Assembly (NCBI RefSeq): GCF_000220065.1
Contig: NZ_AFQU01000001.1
Coordinates: 372,001 to 436,000 of the forward strand
Direction: 5' to 3'
Length of the DNA stretch: 64,000 bases
Origin: Streptococcus sp. oral taxon 056 str. F0418
GTDB lineage: Bacteria; Bacillota; Bacilli; Lactobacillales; Streptococcaceae
The position numbers were made by a program, and so were the translations under genes. Under the pieces are notes generated by a model that was given only the letters and a program-made list of their open reading frames with translations, had not been told where the DNA came from and made no database searches. The stretch's first letter is position 1; every line of letters starts with the position of its first letter. Positions 1 through 9,152 of the stretch are shown here, one piece after another.

Positions 1-169
1 AGACTGGAAAAGCCAGGCGGCCTATTATGTGCATACTATTGGCCGGCCAGTTAGGAGAGAGAATATTCATATTGGTAGCCAGTGGAAAAGATACCCAGGC
101 GATATGGTCAATCAGCATGGCAAGCATAGCAAGCAGTTTCAAACTGCTATTGTCAATTATTTTTTTCAT
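1..169 (-). CDS. TraX-like membrane protein, 5' part only
   Basis: The first 56 codons of a minus-strand gene run off the left edge. Translation starts at an ATG at 169 behind a strong AGGAGG site (171-176 read on the minus strand). The protein begins MKKIIDNSSLKLLAMLAMLI, then DHIAW, and reaches IIGRLAFPV at the edge. A short cytoplasmic start, 'LAMLIDHI' and 'GRLAFP' are the hallmarks of the TraX/acyltransferase-like multi-pass family, known from F-pilin acetylation but widespread in Firmicutes with unknown substrate. Only the N-terminus is visible, so the family call rests on two motifs. Confidence 0.7.
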   Translation of the reverse strand, partial: MKKIIDNSSLKLLAMLAMLIDHIAWVSFPLATNMNILSPNWPANSMHIIGRLAFPV

Positions 170-333
170 AGGATCCTCCTTTTTCCTTTCCTATGATACA
201 AGAAAGAGGTTCTTTTTTCCATTTCTTTAGCTTACATTTCTCTCATTTTTCTTACAATTTTGTAAGTTAGAATTTCACCTTTTTACCTCATCGATGAATA
301 CTTCTGATTTTTTCTTGACAAATAAGACTGAAC

Positions 334-492
334 GAGGCTGGGACAAAAAGATTTTGATTTTAGGAATTCTTTATTATAAATTTTTAAAATCGATAGATTA
401 GACAAAAAAGTGAACAAGACAGACTTCTGAGTGTCAGATAACTCCGTTTTGTTCGCTTTTTATATTTAAGGTTAGACTTTTGTCCCAGACTC
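334..492. repeat. Streptococcal small intergenic repeat, copy 1
   Basis: A 159-bp element is bounded by near-perfect inverted ends: GAGGCTGGGACAAAA at 334-348 and TTTTGTCCCAGACTC at 478-492 (one mismatch over 15). An inner stem pairs AAAAAGTGAACAAGAC with GTTTTGTTCGCTTTTT around 403-463. It lies between the TraX-like gene and the 3' end of the TetR gene and could terminate TetR transcription. A second element with the same outer ends is at 24969-25143. Together with the TraX upstream region it fills the stretch 170-502. A small palindrome CTTACAATTTTGTAAG is also present at 251-266. Confidence 0.6.
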
Positions 493-502
493 TTTTATCG
501 TT

Positions 503-1138
503 TTAACTATAAAGTAAGTTTTCTAAGATTAGAGCTATGCAATCTAACGAGGTCTTCCTTAAAACAGTTATCTCTTCGTCTGAATGCGAGGAATACAAAA
601 TTTCATCTACAATAGAGGTGATAAAATTAAATAGGATATTAGAAATAGATTTTAGATTTGTTATTTCTTTATTACCTACATAATGTTTCAAACATTGATA
701 AGTGAGTTCTTTCATTTTATCATTGTGCTGATCCTGTATTTCCTTAACCTCAGGAATGGAATAAGAAAGCATCTCAATTTGCGCGTGAAACTCTTTATCT
801 TCTAAACTAATTAAATTATCAATTAATTTTTCAATCCAGCCTTTGTAATCACTACTGAATAGCTCCAAATTTTCACTAGTATTCAGTTGGTTAAAGATTA
901 CAATAAACGATTCATTGTAGTCTTTTAATATTAAAGATAAAATCTCTTCTTTATTTGAAAAATAAGAATATAGTGTCCCTATTGAAATCCCCGCTTCTTT
1001 TGCAATTTCATTTGTGGTAACATTAAAATAATTCTTTTTTGCAAATAATTCTTTCGAAACAGCTAAAATCGTGTTTAATTTATCTAAACTTCTTTTTTGA
1101 ACAGGTTTTCGAACTAGTTTCTTCGACAATACTTTCAT
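503..1138 (-). CDS. TetR/AcrR family transcriptional regulator
   Basis: This 211-residue protein has an N-terminal TetR DNA-binding domain: a first helix around 'ILAVSKELFAKKNY', then the recognition segment 'TTNEIAKEAGISIGTLYSYF' near residues 41-60. The rest is helical and variable, as expected for a ligand-binding and dimerisation domain, with no recognisable ligand signature. An AGAAGG site sits very close to the ATG. The divergent region carries a palindrome (1235-1254) that is a plausible autoregulatory operator. The usual divergent target gene is missing: the next genes, an ABC exporter pair, face toward it. The family is confident, the ligand is unknown. Confidence 0.88.
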   Translation of the reverse strand: MKVLSKKLVRKPVQKRSLDKLNTILAVSKELFAKKNYFNVTTNEIAKEAGISIGTLYSYFSNKEEILSLILKDYNESFIVIFNQLNTSENLELFSSDYKGWIEKLIDNLISLEDKEFHAQIEMLSYSIPEVKEIQDQHNDKMKELTYQCLKHYVGNKEITNLKSISNILFNFITSIVDEILYSSHSDEEITVLRKTSLDCIALILENLLYS

Positions 1139-1231
1139 CCCTTCTAAGCAATCTTTCTCTTATGATATCACACTTCCAGTAAAAATTCTTTTAAATGCCA
1201 TGAATAGCAATAATATGCTATTTTATTTTTT

Positions 1232-1288
1232 AAAAAATGAGTAAATGCTCATTTTTTTCTTGACAGAAAAATAAAAAGGAGTACAATC
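1232..1288 (+). promoter_or_regulatory. Candidate TetR operator and outward promoter
   Basis: The palindrome AAATGAG-TAAATG-CTCATTT (1235-1254) has 7-bp arms extended by A/T runs. Directly after it lies TTGACA (1260-1265), a 16-bp spacer and TACAAT (1282-1287), a near-consensus promoter reading rightward. No coding region follows on the plus strand, so the promoter appears orphaned. The operator assignment is inferred from position next to a TetR gene. Confidence 0.5.
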
Positions 1289-1319
1289 ATAACCACCCGT
1301 CTAACGGGTGGTTATGATT
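1285..1319. repeat. Perfect 16-bp-arm palindrome with IS200-end core
   Basis: AATCATAACCACCCGT, loop CTA, then the exact complement ending ATGATT: a 35-nt perfect hairpin overlapping the -10 box of the orphan promoter. Sixteen bases (1298-1313, CGTCTAACGGGTGGTT) recur exactly at 40543-40558, at the edge of the IS200-type element. It may be an insertion scar or a small mobile hairpin. Confidence 0.6.
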
Positions 1320-1356
1320 TTAGCATCAATCTATGAACTTTAATTAAGCTCCTCTT

Positions 1357-3081
1357 CTACTCCTGCGCCATCTGCATTTGGTAATAAACACCTCTGGCTG
1401 CCATGAGCTCTTGGTGATTCCCATGTTCGACGATATCACCATCTACCATAACGAGGATGATGTCCGCATTTTGAATAGTAGACAGGCGATGAGCGATGAT
1501 AAAGCTCGTCCGTCCCACCATGAGCTTGCTGAAAGCCTCCTGAATCAAGACTTCTGTCCGGGTATCAATGGAAGAAGTCGCCTCATCCAAGATTAGGATT
1601 TTAGGAACAGCCAGGAAGACACGGGCAATGGTCAAGAGCTGCCGCTGACCTTGAGACAGGGAGTCCCCAGCATCCGCCAAGTAGGTATCATAACCCTGAG
1701 GCAGCTGCTGGATGAAGAAATGCGCATTGGCTGCCTTAGCAGCTGCAATGACCTCTTCACGGCTGGCGTCTGGCCGGCCAAAAGCTATGTTGTCATGAAT
1801 GGTTGCTGTCTTGAGCCAGGTCTCCTGCAGCACCATACCGAACTGCTGACGATAAGAAGCTCTGGTGTAATGTGTGATAGGAACATCGTCTAACGAAATC
1901 AGACCATTATCAACATTGTAAAAGCGCATGAGAAGATTGATCAGGGTAGACTTACCAGCGCCAGTCGGACCGACAATGGCGACCTTACTAGCCGCTGGAA
2001 TCTTTATATTCAAATCCTGAATCAGCTCTTTTCCAGGCTCATAACCAAAAGCCACATGCTCAAAGCTAATCTGTCCTTTGACATCTTCAGACCGAAGAAT
2101 TTCATGACCAGACTCTGCTATTTCCTCTTGGTCTAGAACGCTGTAAATCCGCTCTGCACAAGCTAAAGCGCTCTGCAATTCTGACAAGACTGACGAAATG
2201 TCATTGAAAGGCTTGGTGTACTGGTTGACATAATTTAAAAATGTGGTCAATTCACCAACGGTAAAGCGTGAACCATGCATGATACGAATTGCTCCTACCC
2301 CCACTATCAGGGCATATATGAGAGCATTAATAAAACGTGTTGAAGGATTGACCGTTGAGGAATAAAAAATAGCATCCTGTGAAACATCCGCATAAGCTTC
2401 ATTACTCTGTTTAAAATCAGCCATAAATTGCTCTTGAGCGTTAAAAGATTGAATCAACAATTCCTGTCTCAAACTCTCCTCAATTAACTGACTTTGATAC
2501 CCGCGAGCCTTTGTTTGCTTCCTAAATAAAAGATAGCTTTTTTTCGCAATAAAACGAGCAACAAAAAGGGAAAGTGGAGTCAGTAACAAGACTAAAAACA
2601 TCATAAACCAGTCTAGTCTTGCCATACTAACGATGGTAAGCAAAATAGTTAGAAAGCCAACAAAAAATTGATTGAAAATCATGAGCAATCCATTGCCAAG
2701 CTGCTCTAAATCAGTTGTTACTCGACTAACCAAATCACCATTTCCCAGCTTATCTAAAAAAGAAAGTGGCAATAGATGAATCTTGACCATCACTTTTTCA
2801 CGAAGTTCTTGGCAATAGCTGTATACTAAATGATTATATACGAGCGGATTAAACCACTGGATAATGGTATTCATCAGAATAACAAACAACATCCGCCATA
2901 GAATAGGAAGTAGCTGATTCTCAGCTTGTGGCAAAAGCACACTATCCACTGCTCTACCAATCAAGATAGGTAGATAAATCGTTAGCAAGACCTGTAAAAT
3001 GGTGCCTAAACTAGCCAAAATGAGGAGAAATGGTTGTGCTGTCAAATCGCTCATCAAGCGTTTTAAATGGATTTGCCTCAT
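1357..3081 (-). CDS. Heterodimeric ABC exporter subunit, catalytic Walker B
   Basis: A 574-residue half-transporter: six transmembrane helices in residues 1-305, then a nucleotide-binding domain. Walker A is GPTGAGKST (371-379), Walker B ILILDE with catalytic Glu500, and the switch histidine is His531. The signature is altered, LSQGQ (475-479) instead of LSGGQ. It overlaps the next gene (3078-4808) by 4 nt, so the two are co-translated partners. The layout matches asymmetric exporters of the BmrCD, LmrCD or PatAB kind, which export drugs, lipids or peptides. The substrate cannot be read from sequence. Confidence 0.9.
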   Translation of the reverse strand: MRQIHLKRLMSDLTAQPFLLILASLGTILQVLLTIYLPILIGRAVDSVLLPQAENQLLPILWRMLFVILMNTIIQWFNPLVYNHLVYSYCQELREKVMVKIHLLPLSFLDKLGNGDLVSRVTTDLEQLGNGLLMIFNQFFVGFLTILLTIVSMARLDWFMMFLVLLLTPLSLFVARFIAKKSYLLFRKQTKARGYQSQLIEESLRQELLIQSFNAQEQFMADFKQSNEAYADVSQDAIFYSSTVNPSTRFINALIYALIVGVGAIRIMHGSRFTVGELTTFLNYVNQYTKPFNDISSVLSELQSALACAERIYSVLDQEEIAESGHEILRSEDVKGQISFEHVAFGYEPGKELIQDLNIKIPAASKVAIVGPTGAGKSTLINLLMRFYNVDNGLISLDDVPITHYTRASYRQQFGMVLQETWLKTATIHDNIAFGRPDASREEVIAAAKAANAHFFIQQLPQGYDTYLADAGDSLSQGQRQLLTIARVFLAVPKILILDEATSSIDTRTEVLIQEAFSKLMVGRTSFIIAHRLSTIQNADIILVMVDGDIVEHGNHQELMAARGVYYQMQMAQE

Positions 3082-4808
3082 ACTTCCTCCTCTCTGTGTT
3101 GTGAATAATGAATTTGGCGATAAAGTTCGCTAACTTCTAACAAGTGCTCATGTTTTCCCAAAGCAACCTGCTCGCCCTTGTCCAAAACTAAAATCTGATC
3201 GGCCGATCGTAAGCTATTCGTTCGCTGCGAAACTAAAACTAAACTAGTCTCTATCAACTCCTCATGAATTGCTTTTAAAAGTTTTGATTCTGTCAAATAA
3301 TCCAAAGCTGATGTTGCATCATCCAAAATCAAGAAAGGGGCCCGCCTCAAAACAGCTCTTGCTATTGTCAATCTCTGGCGCTGACCTCCAGAGAAATTAC
3401 GACCAAAAGCTTCTACAGGTGCATCCAAACCACCGGCTTTCTCAGAAACGAAATTTCTTGCTTGAGCAATTCCCAAAGCCTTCCAAAGCTCTGCATCCGT
3501 CGGAACTTTTGGTAGCCCCAAGGTTAGATTAGAGCGGATAGTTCCTTGAAAAAGCTCCGCCTTCTGAGGGACCACACTGACCCAGGAGCGCCATTCTTTT
3601 AGATTTTTAGGACTTTTTCCATTTAGAAAAATAGCTAGCTTCCCATCAGACACTGGATAAATGTGCCCTAGTAGCTGAACCAAGGTCGATTTCCCAGCTC
3701 CTGTCCCGCCAATGACTCCCAAGGTCTGACCACTTTTTAACTCGAAATTGATCCCTTTCAAAGATGTGCTAGAGGCTTCTGGATAAGTGAAACTCATTTG
3801 TTGTACTTGAATGGCTTGATCAGATTGTGCTTCTTGCTGAGCCAAACTTTTGGAAATATCTTCATCATCCTCTTCAAAAACCTCTTGAATCCTCTTAGCA
3901 CTGATAAAACTTTGATTAAGAGAAGTAATCAGCATAGCCAATTTGAGCAATTCTATCAAAATTTGCAATAAATAATTGATCAAAGCTACAAGAGATCCTT
4001 GGGATAGAATCCCCTCTTGAATCTTCTGATTGCCAGTCCAAATAACTGCAAGCAAAGTGACATTGACCACTAAAAATGTCGAAGGCCCCATCAAACTCGC
4101 CCATACACCTGTTTTTATCTGCCAAGATTTGTAAAGATCATTCAATCTATTAAAATCTTGAATTTCCTTTTCATCTTGACCAAATGCTCGGATTACACGC
4201 ATCCCCTGTAGTTGTTGGCGAGTTGTATTCACAATCGTATCTGTCATGTTCCGCATGGTTGCATAAAGAGGATTGACCAAACGTGATAATATAAAAATTA
4301 GAAAACTCAATACCAAAACCATCATTACAAACCAGATTGTAATGCTTGGATGAATGCTAAACGCCATTATGATAGCACCGAAAACAATGATTGGGGCTCG
4401 TAAAAAAAGACGCAAAAATTGATTGATTCCCATCTGAATCTGATAAGTATCGCTCGTCAACCGAGTGACCAAACTCGATACTCCTAGCCGATCTCGACTA
4501 GACTTTGGTAATTTCAATATCTTTTCATACAGCTCTTTGCTGAGTTGCCTTGTGAACCCTACCGCTGCTTTAGAAGAGAAGTATTGAGCTGTAACAGCTA
4601 CTACCACTCCCAGAATAGCAAAAATCACTAAATATAATAGCATTTGCCACAAATGGCGACTATCCTTCTGAGGAATGGTTTGATCGACAATTCCGGCAAT
4701 AAGCAATGGAACCAAAAGCTCAAAACATGCTTCTAAAAGCTTAAACAAAGGTCCCAGTAATGACTCCTTTATATATCCCTTGAAATATTTTAGTAAATTT
4801 CTCATCAT
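3078..4808 (-). CDS. Heterodimeric ABC exporter subunit, degenerate ATP site
   Basis: A 576-residue half-transporter with six transmembrane helices, then an ATPase domain: Walker A GGTGAGKST (367-375) and a canonical signature FSGGQ (472-476). The catalytic Walker B glutamate is Asp497 (FLILDD) and the switch histidine is Gln528 (SQRT). These changes put the non-hydrolytic ATP site on this subunit's Walker motifs, paired with the degenerate signature of the partner, a textbook asymmetric heterodimer. It is the first gene of the pair, and ATG codons at 4808 and 4805 are both possible. The nearby TetR gene might once have controlled the pair, but the orientation does not support that now. Confidence 0.9.
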   Translation of the reverse strand: MMRNLLKYFKGYIKESLLGPLFKLLEACFELLVPLLIAGIVDQTIPQKDSRHLWQMLLYLVIFAILGVVVAVTAQYFSSKAAVGFTRQLSKELYEKILKLPKSSRDRLGVSSLVTRLTSDTYQIQMGINQFLRLFLRAPIIVFGAIIMAFSIHPSITIWFVMMVLVLSFLIFILSRLVNPLYATMRNMTDTIVNTTRQQLQGMRVIRAFGQDEKEIQDFNRLNDLYKSWQIKTGVWASLMGPSTFLVVNVTLLAVIWTGNQKIQEGILSQGSLVALINYLLQILIELLKLAMLITSLNQSFISAKRIQEVFEEDDEDISKSLAQQEAQSDQAIQVQQMSFTYPEASSTSLKGINFELKSGQTLGVIGGTGAGKSTLVQLLGHIYPVSDGKLAIFLNGKSPKNLKEWRSWVSVVPQKAELFQGTIRSNLTLGLPKVPTDAELWKALGIAQARNFVSEKAGGLDAPVEAFGRNFSGGQRQRLTIARAVLRRAPFLILDDATSALDYLTESKLLKAIHEELIETSLVLVSQRTNSLRSADQILVLDKGEQVALGKHEHLLEVSELYRQIHYSQHREEEV

Positions 4809-4859
4809 ACTCTTTCCTGTTAAAAACTGTTTCTATTTTACCATAATTTTCAAAGGAGC

Positions 4860-4888
4860 AAAAACTCCTCCTGTCAAACAGAAGGAGA
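4860..4888 (-). terminator. Intrinsic terminator after the MFS gene
   Basis: On the minus strand CTCCTTCTG pairs with CAGGAGGAG and is followed by five T residues, just past the MFS stop codon. Confidence 0.6.
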
Positions 4889-4894
4889 TGTTGC

Positions 4895-6082
4895 TTATAG
4901 TTGATGAATGTGTTCGTCTATTTTGCTTAATGCTTTTTTGAGCAAGGGCGTAATCAATAGCAGAAAACCGCCTAGATAAATAAAAGTCATGCTGAATCCC
5001 AAGTAATCGATCAGCCAGCCTGTCACAGGGAAAATGACAATCATACTCAGGCTAAAAATCATAGAATAAACACTAAGCATGGTCGCCCGTACTTCACTTG
5101 GCAGCTGCTTTTGCAAATCATTGTCAAAAATCGGCTGAAAGAGTGCATACAAGGCGTTGCTGATTAGATAAATCAAAATATAGATGATTGGCGTACCAAA
5201 ATAGGACAGCAGGTAGCTTGCTCCAGTTAGAAGAACCACTGAAGGAAAGAGTTTTAGGGCAGAATACTTCTTTCCAATCATACTCGCCAGATAGACCGAT
5301 AAAATATTCAAAGCACTGCCAATTAGCATGACTGCAGAGATCTGCCAATCTTTTAAGTCAGGCAATTGATTTTGATAATAAAAATAAAACATACACATCA
5401 GTGTTCCGATGATTTGGGACAGAATCATCCAGATGAAAAGACTGGGATTTCTTTGCAATTCTTCTTTGACCGTCCAGATTATCTTTTTCATAGTCAGACG
5501 CTCTTCCTTTTCTGCTTTGACACTAGGTTCTTTCAGCATCCAGGTTAAGAAAAGAACGATGATAGAGGTCCCAATCATAATATAGTAGGTCAGATGCAAT
5601 TGTCCATGGACAAAAAATCCAGCCCAGACTGTTCCCAAAGACCGGGTCGCTTCAGCCACGCCCGACATAAAACTGGAGATAGATAAGTAACGTTCCTTGA
5701 GTCCAGCCTCCACAGATGAATCATAGATCATAGCTGCGCTTGTTCCCGAATCAAAATTATAAGACCAAGCACTAATCACCATAGCCAGAGCATAAATCCA
5801 AAAGTTCCCCTGCCCGGCCAACATGAGAACAGAAGACACAATCCCAGCTATCCGGCTCAGATAAAGATTGGTCTTGTAGGAAAAGCGATCCGCCAACATC
5901 CCTGAAGGAATCTCACAAATGACGCTAGTCGCATGAAAGATACTTTCCAAAAGGCCAATCTGCCAAAGGGACATGCCATTTTGACTTAGAAATAAAATCC
6001 AAAAACTAGTAATGCCTAGAAAGGCAAAAAATTCAACTCCGACCATAAGACCGATATTTTTCCGATAACTTCTTTTAAACAT
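4895..6082 (-). CDS. MFS transporter
   Basis: A 395-residue, twelve-helix major facilitator protein. The loop between helices 2 and 3 reads 'GMLADRFSYK', a good match to the MFS G-x-L-a-D-r motif. A central loop 'EPSVKAEKEERL' separates the two six-helix halves. I chose the ATG at 6082 because AAAGGAG lies 7 nt upstream. The frame is open 15 codons further to a GTG, but that extension would include the ribosome site. It resembles the small-molecule or drug exporter branch; the substrate is unknown. The leader contains a perfect 10-bp inverted repeat (6093-6134) next to the ribosome site. Confidence 0.85.
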   Translation of the reverse strand: MFKRSYRKNIGLMVGVEFFAFLGITSFWILFLSQNGMSLWQIGLLESIFHATSVICEIPSGMLADRFSYKTNLYLSRIAGIVSSVLMLAGQGNFWIYALAMVISAWSYNFDSGTSAAMIYDSSVEAGLKERYLSISSFMSGVAEATRSLGTVWAGFFVHGQLHLTYYIMIGTSIIVLFLTWMLKEPSVKAEKEERLTMKKIIWTVKEELQRNPSLFIWMILSQIIGTLMCMFYFYYQNQLPDLKDWQISAVMLIGSALNILSVYLASMIGKKYSALKLFPSVVLLTGASYLLSYFGTPIIYILIYLISNALYALFQPIFDNDLQKQLPSEVRATMLSVYSMIFSLSMIVIFPVTGWLIDYLGFSMTFIYLGGFLLLITPLLKKALSKIDEHIHQL

Positions 6083-6092
6083 ATTTTCTCCT

Positions 6093-6134
6093 TTAACAAG
6101 TGTTTTTTTACTTTTATTCTTTATCACTTGTTAA
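6093..6134 (-). promoter_or_regulatory. Inverted repeat in the MFS leader
   Basis: TTAACAAGTG (6093-6102) and CACTTGTTAA (6125-6134) are perfect 10-bp arms with a 22-bp spacer. The arm nearer the gene abuts the AGGAG ribosome site, so it could be a repressor operator or an RNA hairpin that affects translation. Confidence 0.45.
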
Positions 6135-6207
6135 TCTGCTGGTTACATAACTCCTACCTCTTCTTTCTCTAAAATTCTGTATTTGGATTATTTCATAGTT
6201 TACTGTT

Positions 6208-6230
6208 GAAAAAACGCCACATGGGCGTTT
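6208..6230 (-). terminator. Terminator of asnS
   Basis: AAACGCC and GGCGTTT arms (6212-6218, 6224-6230) with a T run on the minus strand, 9 nt after the asnS stop codon. Confidence 0.7.
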
Positions 6231-6238
6231 GATTCGTT

Positions 6239-7585
6239 TTACGGTTTAATACGGTGTAGCATACGTGGGAATGGAATGGCTTCACGGATATGCTTAGTCC
6301 CTGCTACAAAGGTTACCATACGCTCTATACCAATACCAAAGCCTCCATGTGGGACAGATCCATACTTACGAAGATCCAAGTAGAATTCATATTCTGATGT
6401 ATCCATACCAAGCTCTTCCATCTTAGCAACCAAAGCGTCATAATCCTCCTCACGCATAGAACCACCAATGATTTCACCGTAGCCTTCTGGAGCAAGCAAG
6501 TCCGCACAGAGGACGCGATCTGGATTTCCAGGAACTGGCTTCATGTAGAAGGCCTTGATCGCAGCTGGATAATTCATAACAAAGGTTGGTACACCAAAAT
6601 AGTTTGAAATCCATGTTTCATGTGGCGAACCAAAGTCATCTCCATGTTCCAGATGTTCATAGTCCGCATCCTCATCATTTTCATGAGCCTGCAAGAGGTC
6701 AATCGCTTCATCATAGGTAACACGCTTGAAAGGCTCAGCAATATAGCGTTTCAAAAGTTCAACATCACGTTCCAGCGTTTCCAAAGCTTGAGGAGCACGG
6801 TCTAGAACACCTTGAATCAAGGCTTTAACATAAGCTTCCTGCAAGTCGAGTGACTCATCATGAGTAACAAAAGGATACTCCGCATCCATCATCCAGAACT
6901 CTGTCAAGTGACGGCGGGTTTTTGATTTTTCTGCACGGAATACTGGTCCAAAGTCATAGACACGCCCCAAAGCCATGGCACCTGCTTCTAGATAAAGCTG
7001 ACCTGACTGACTCAAGTAGGCCGGAGTTCCAAAGTAGTCTGTTTCAAAGAGCTCCGTTGAATCCTCAGCCGCATTTCCTGACAAGATTGGGCTATCAAAC
7101 TTGATAAAGCCATTTTTATCAAAGAATTCATATGTTGCATAGATAATAGCATTACGGATTTGCATCATAGCCACTTGCTTACGAGAACGGAGCCACAAGT
7201 GACGATTATCCATAAGGAAGTCAGTCCCATGTTCTTTTGGCGTAATTGGATATTCATTTGACTCACCGATGATTTCGATGTCTGTGATGTCCAGCTCATA
7301 ACCAAATTTTGAGCGCTCATCTTCCTTGACAATCCCTGTAACATAGACAGAAGTCTCTTGGCTGAGCTTTTTAATCGTGTCAAACTTCGCCAAGCCTTCT
7401 TCTTCACCAAATTTCTCGATAAAGTTAGGCTTGAAGGCCACACCTTGGAAAAAAGCCGAGCCATCACGAAGCTGTAAGAAAGCAATCTTACCCTTACCTG
7501 ACTTATTGGCAACCCAAGCACCAATGGTCACTTCTTGACCAACATAGTTTTTTACTTCAACAATCGTTATATTCTTTTTCGACAC
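6239..7585 (-). CDS. asnS: Asparaginyl-tRNA synthetase
   Basis: Class IIb synthetase that charges tRNA-Asn. From the GTG at 7585 the protein is 448 residues, the normal streptococcal length. The frame continues 12 codons up to a TTG inside the previous gene, which I judge not used. The N-terminal OB anticodon-binding domain starts '[19 protein letters not shown]'. Class II motif 2 is '[15 protein letters not shown]' and motif 3 is '[10 protein letters not shown]' near the C-terminus. It follows an aspartate aminotransferase and a YpmB-like gene, the same order as ypmB-aspB-asnS in Bacillus subtilis, with a VOC gene inserted. Confidence 0.97.
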   Translation of the reverse strand: MSKKNITIVEVKNYVGQEVTIGAWVANKSGKGKIAFLQLRDGSAFFQGVAFKPNFIEKFGEEEGLAKFDTIKKLSQETSVYVTGIVKEDERSKFGYELDITDIEIIGESNEYPITPKEHGTDFLMDNRHLWLRSRKQVAMMQIRNAIIYATYEFFDKNGFIKFDSPILSGNAAEDSTELFETDYFGTPAYLSQSGQLYLEAGAMALGRVYDFGPVFRAEKSKTRRHLTEFWMMDAEYPFVTHDESLDLQEAYVKALIQGVLDRAPQALETLERDVELLKRYIAEPFKRVTYDEAIDLLQAHENDEDADYEHLEHGDDFGSPHETWISNYFGVPTFVMNYPAAIKAFYMKPVPGNPDRVLCADLLAPEGYGEIIGGSMREEDYDALVAKMEELGMDTSEYEFYLDLRKYGSVPHGGFGIGIERMVTFVAGTKHIREAIPFPRMLHRIKP

Positions 7586-7605
7586 GTTTTTTCTCTTTTC
7601 TATTT

Positions 7606-7971
7606 TTATTTTTTGTGACAAACTACTTCGATATTATTACCATCTGGATCTAGAATAAAAGCTGCATAATAAGGAGGATGGTCACTCCTATAATCAGGGG
7701 CGCCATTATCTTTTCCTCCTGCCTTCAAACCAGCTTCATAGCAAGCCTGAACTTGCTCATGGTCTTCTGCCAAAAAAGCAAAGTGGACTGGAGACTGCTC
7801 CCCCTTCCCTAACCAAAAATCTCCACCAGGATGAGGACTGTTGGCAGCAACAAAGCTAAGTAGCGAAGCACTTCTATAAGCTAATTTGTAACCAAGTGGA
7901 GCAAGAAAGCTTGTATAAAAATCTTTTGAAACTTGCAGATCCCTTGCTTTAATCTCAAAATGATCAATCAT
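7606..7971 (-). CDS. VOC family (glyoxalase/bleomycin-resistance fold) protein
   Basis: A 121-residue protein with the paired beta-alpha-beta-beta-beta units of the vicinal oxygen chelate fold. It opens '[20 protein letters not shown]' and ends '[19 protein letters not shown]', the usual closing strand with its metal-site glutamate. His4 and Glu115 are candidate metal ligands. GGAG lies 8 nt before the ATG. It sits 2 nt after the aminotransferase gene and its end overlaps the longest possible asnS frame, so it is part of that operon. Members include dioxygenases, glyoxalases and binding proteins. The specific role here is unknown. Confidence 0.85.
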   Translation of the reverse strand: MIDHFEIKARDLQVSKDFYTSFLAPLGYKLAYRSASLLSFVAANSPHPGGDFWLGKGEQSPVHFAFLAEDHEQVQACYEAGLKAGGKDNGAPDYRSDHPPYYAAFILDPDGNNIEVVCHKK

Positions 7972-7973
7972 TC

Positions 7974-9152
7974 TTACTTCTCCATAAAATCCTTAAGACG
8001 ACGTATCGCTTCTTTCAAAGTATCCAAATCAGTCGCATAACTGAGGCGGACATTTTCTGGCGCTCCAAATCCATCTCCTGTCACCAGAGCCACACCAACT
8101 TCTTCTAAAATGGCTGTGGTAAAGGCTGTCACATCGGTATAGCCTTTCATTTCCATCGCTTTTTTAACATTTGGGAAGAAATAGAAGGCTCCCTGAGGCT
8201 TGACAACTTCAAAGCCAGGCACTTGAGCTAGCAAGGGATAAATGGTATTCAGGCGTTCTTCAAAGGCCAATCTCATATTCTCGACCGTATCCTGACTCCC
8301 CGTCAGAGCTTCGATAGCCGCATACTGAGCAACAGTTGTCGGGTTTGAAGTTGTCTGGCCAGCAATCTTGCTCATAGCTGCAATAATTTCCGGCTCACCT
8401 ACAGCATAGCCAATCCGCCAGCCTGTCATGGAGTAGCTTTTGGAAACACCATTGATGACCACTGTCTGCTTGCGAATCTCCTCAGAAAGACTGGAAATTG
8501 GCGTAAATGTATTGCCATTATAAACCAAACGTCCATAGATGTCATCAGCCAAAATCATAATATCATGCTTTAAAGCCCAGTTTCCAATCGCAAGCAACTC
8601 ATCTGCTGTATAAATCATACCAGTAGGATTAGAAGGCGAGTTCAAAACCAAGACCTTGGTCTTATCAGTACGAGCAGCTTCTAACTGTTCCACGCTTATC
8701 TTGAAATCATTTTCCTCAGTAGCTTGGACAAAAACGGGAATCCCCTCGGCCATCTTAATCTGATCACCATAGCTGACCCAGTAAGGTGTAGGAATAAGAG
8801 CTTCATCTCCTGGATCAAGCACACTCATAAAGAAAGTATAGAGAGAAAACTTAGCACCTGTTGCCACTGTTACTTGATTAGGCTGGATTCTGTAACCATA
8901 ATGCTTAGCAAAATACTCTACCACTGCTGCTTTTAGCTCTGGTAAACCACTCGTCACCGTATAAAAACTAGCTTTGCCGTCTTCAATAGCAGCCACTGCT
9001 GCTTCCTGAATATTCTTAGGCGTCGGAAAGTCTGGCTCTCCTAAGGTCAAAGACAGAATATCTCGCCCCTGCGCCTTCAAAGTTTTAGCACGTGCTGCTG
9101 TTGCTAATGTCACACTTTCTTGCATTTCTAATACGCGCTTCGATAATTTCAT
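7974..9152 (-). CDS. Aspartate aminotransferase (class I, PLP)
   Basis: A 392-residue fold-type I aminotransferase. The PLP lysine is Lys238 in 'NGVSKSYSMTGWRIGY', and 'NSPSNPTG' (171-178) holds the conserved Asn-Pro-Thr-Gly. It matches the AspB/AspC group of Firmicutes, which makes aspartate from oxaloacetate and glutamate. Position upstream of asnS fits, because aspartate feeds asparagine and asparaginyl-tRNA supply. It overlaps the YpmB-like gene by 4 nt (ATGA-type coupling). Substrate preference among amino acids is inferred from synteny, not proven. Confidence 0.9.
   Translation of the reverse strand: MKLSKRVLEMQESVTLATAARAKTLKAQGRDILSLTLGEPDFPTPKNIQEAAVAAIEDGKASFYTVTSGLPELKAAVVEYFAKHYGYRIQPNQVTVATGAKFSLYTFFMSVLDPGDEALIPTPYWVSYGDQIKMAEGIPVFVQATEENDFKISVEQLEAARTDKTKVLVLNSPSNPTGMIYTADELLAIGNWALKHDIMILADDIYGRLVYNGNTFTPISSLSEEIRKQTVVINGVSKSYSMTGWRIGYAVGEPEIIAAMSKIAGQTTSNPTTVAQYAAIEALTGSQDTVENMRLAFEERLNTIYPLLAQVPGFEVVKPQGAFYFFPNVKKAMEMKGYTDVTAFTTAILEEVGVALVTGDGFGAPENVRLSYATDLDTLKEAIRRLKDFMEK

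Noticed and set aside
27..230. Plus-strand open frame over the TraX-like gene
   Set aside because: It has no ribosome site and lies opposite a gene with a strong AGGAGG and clear family motifs.
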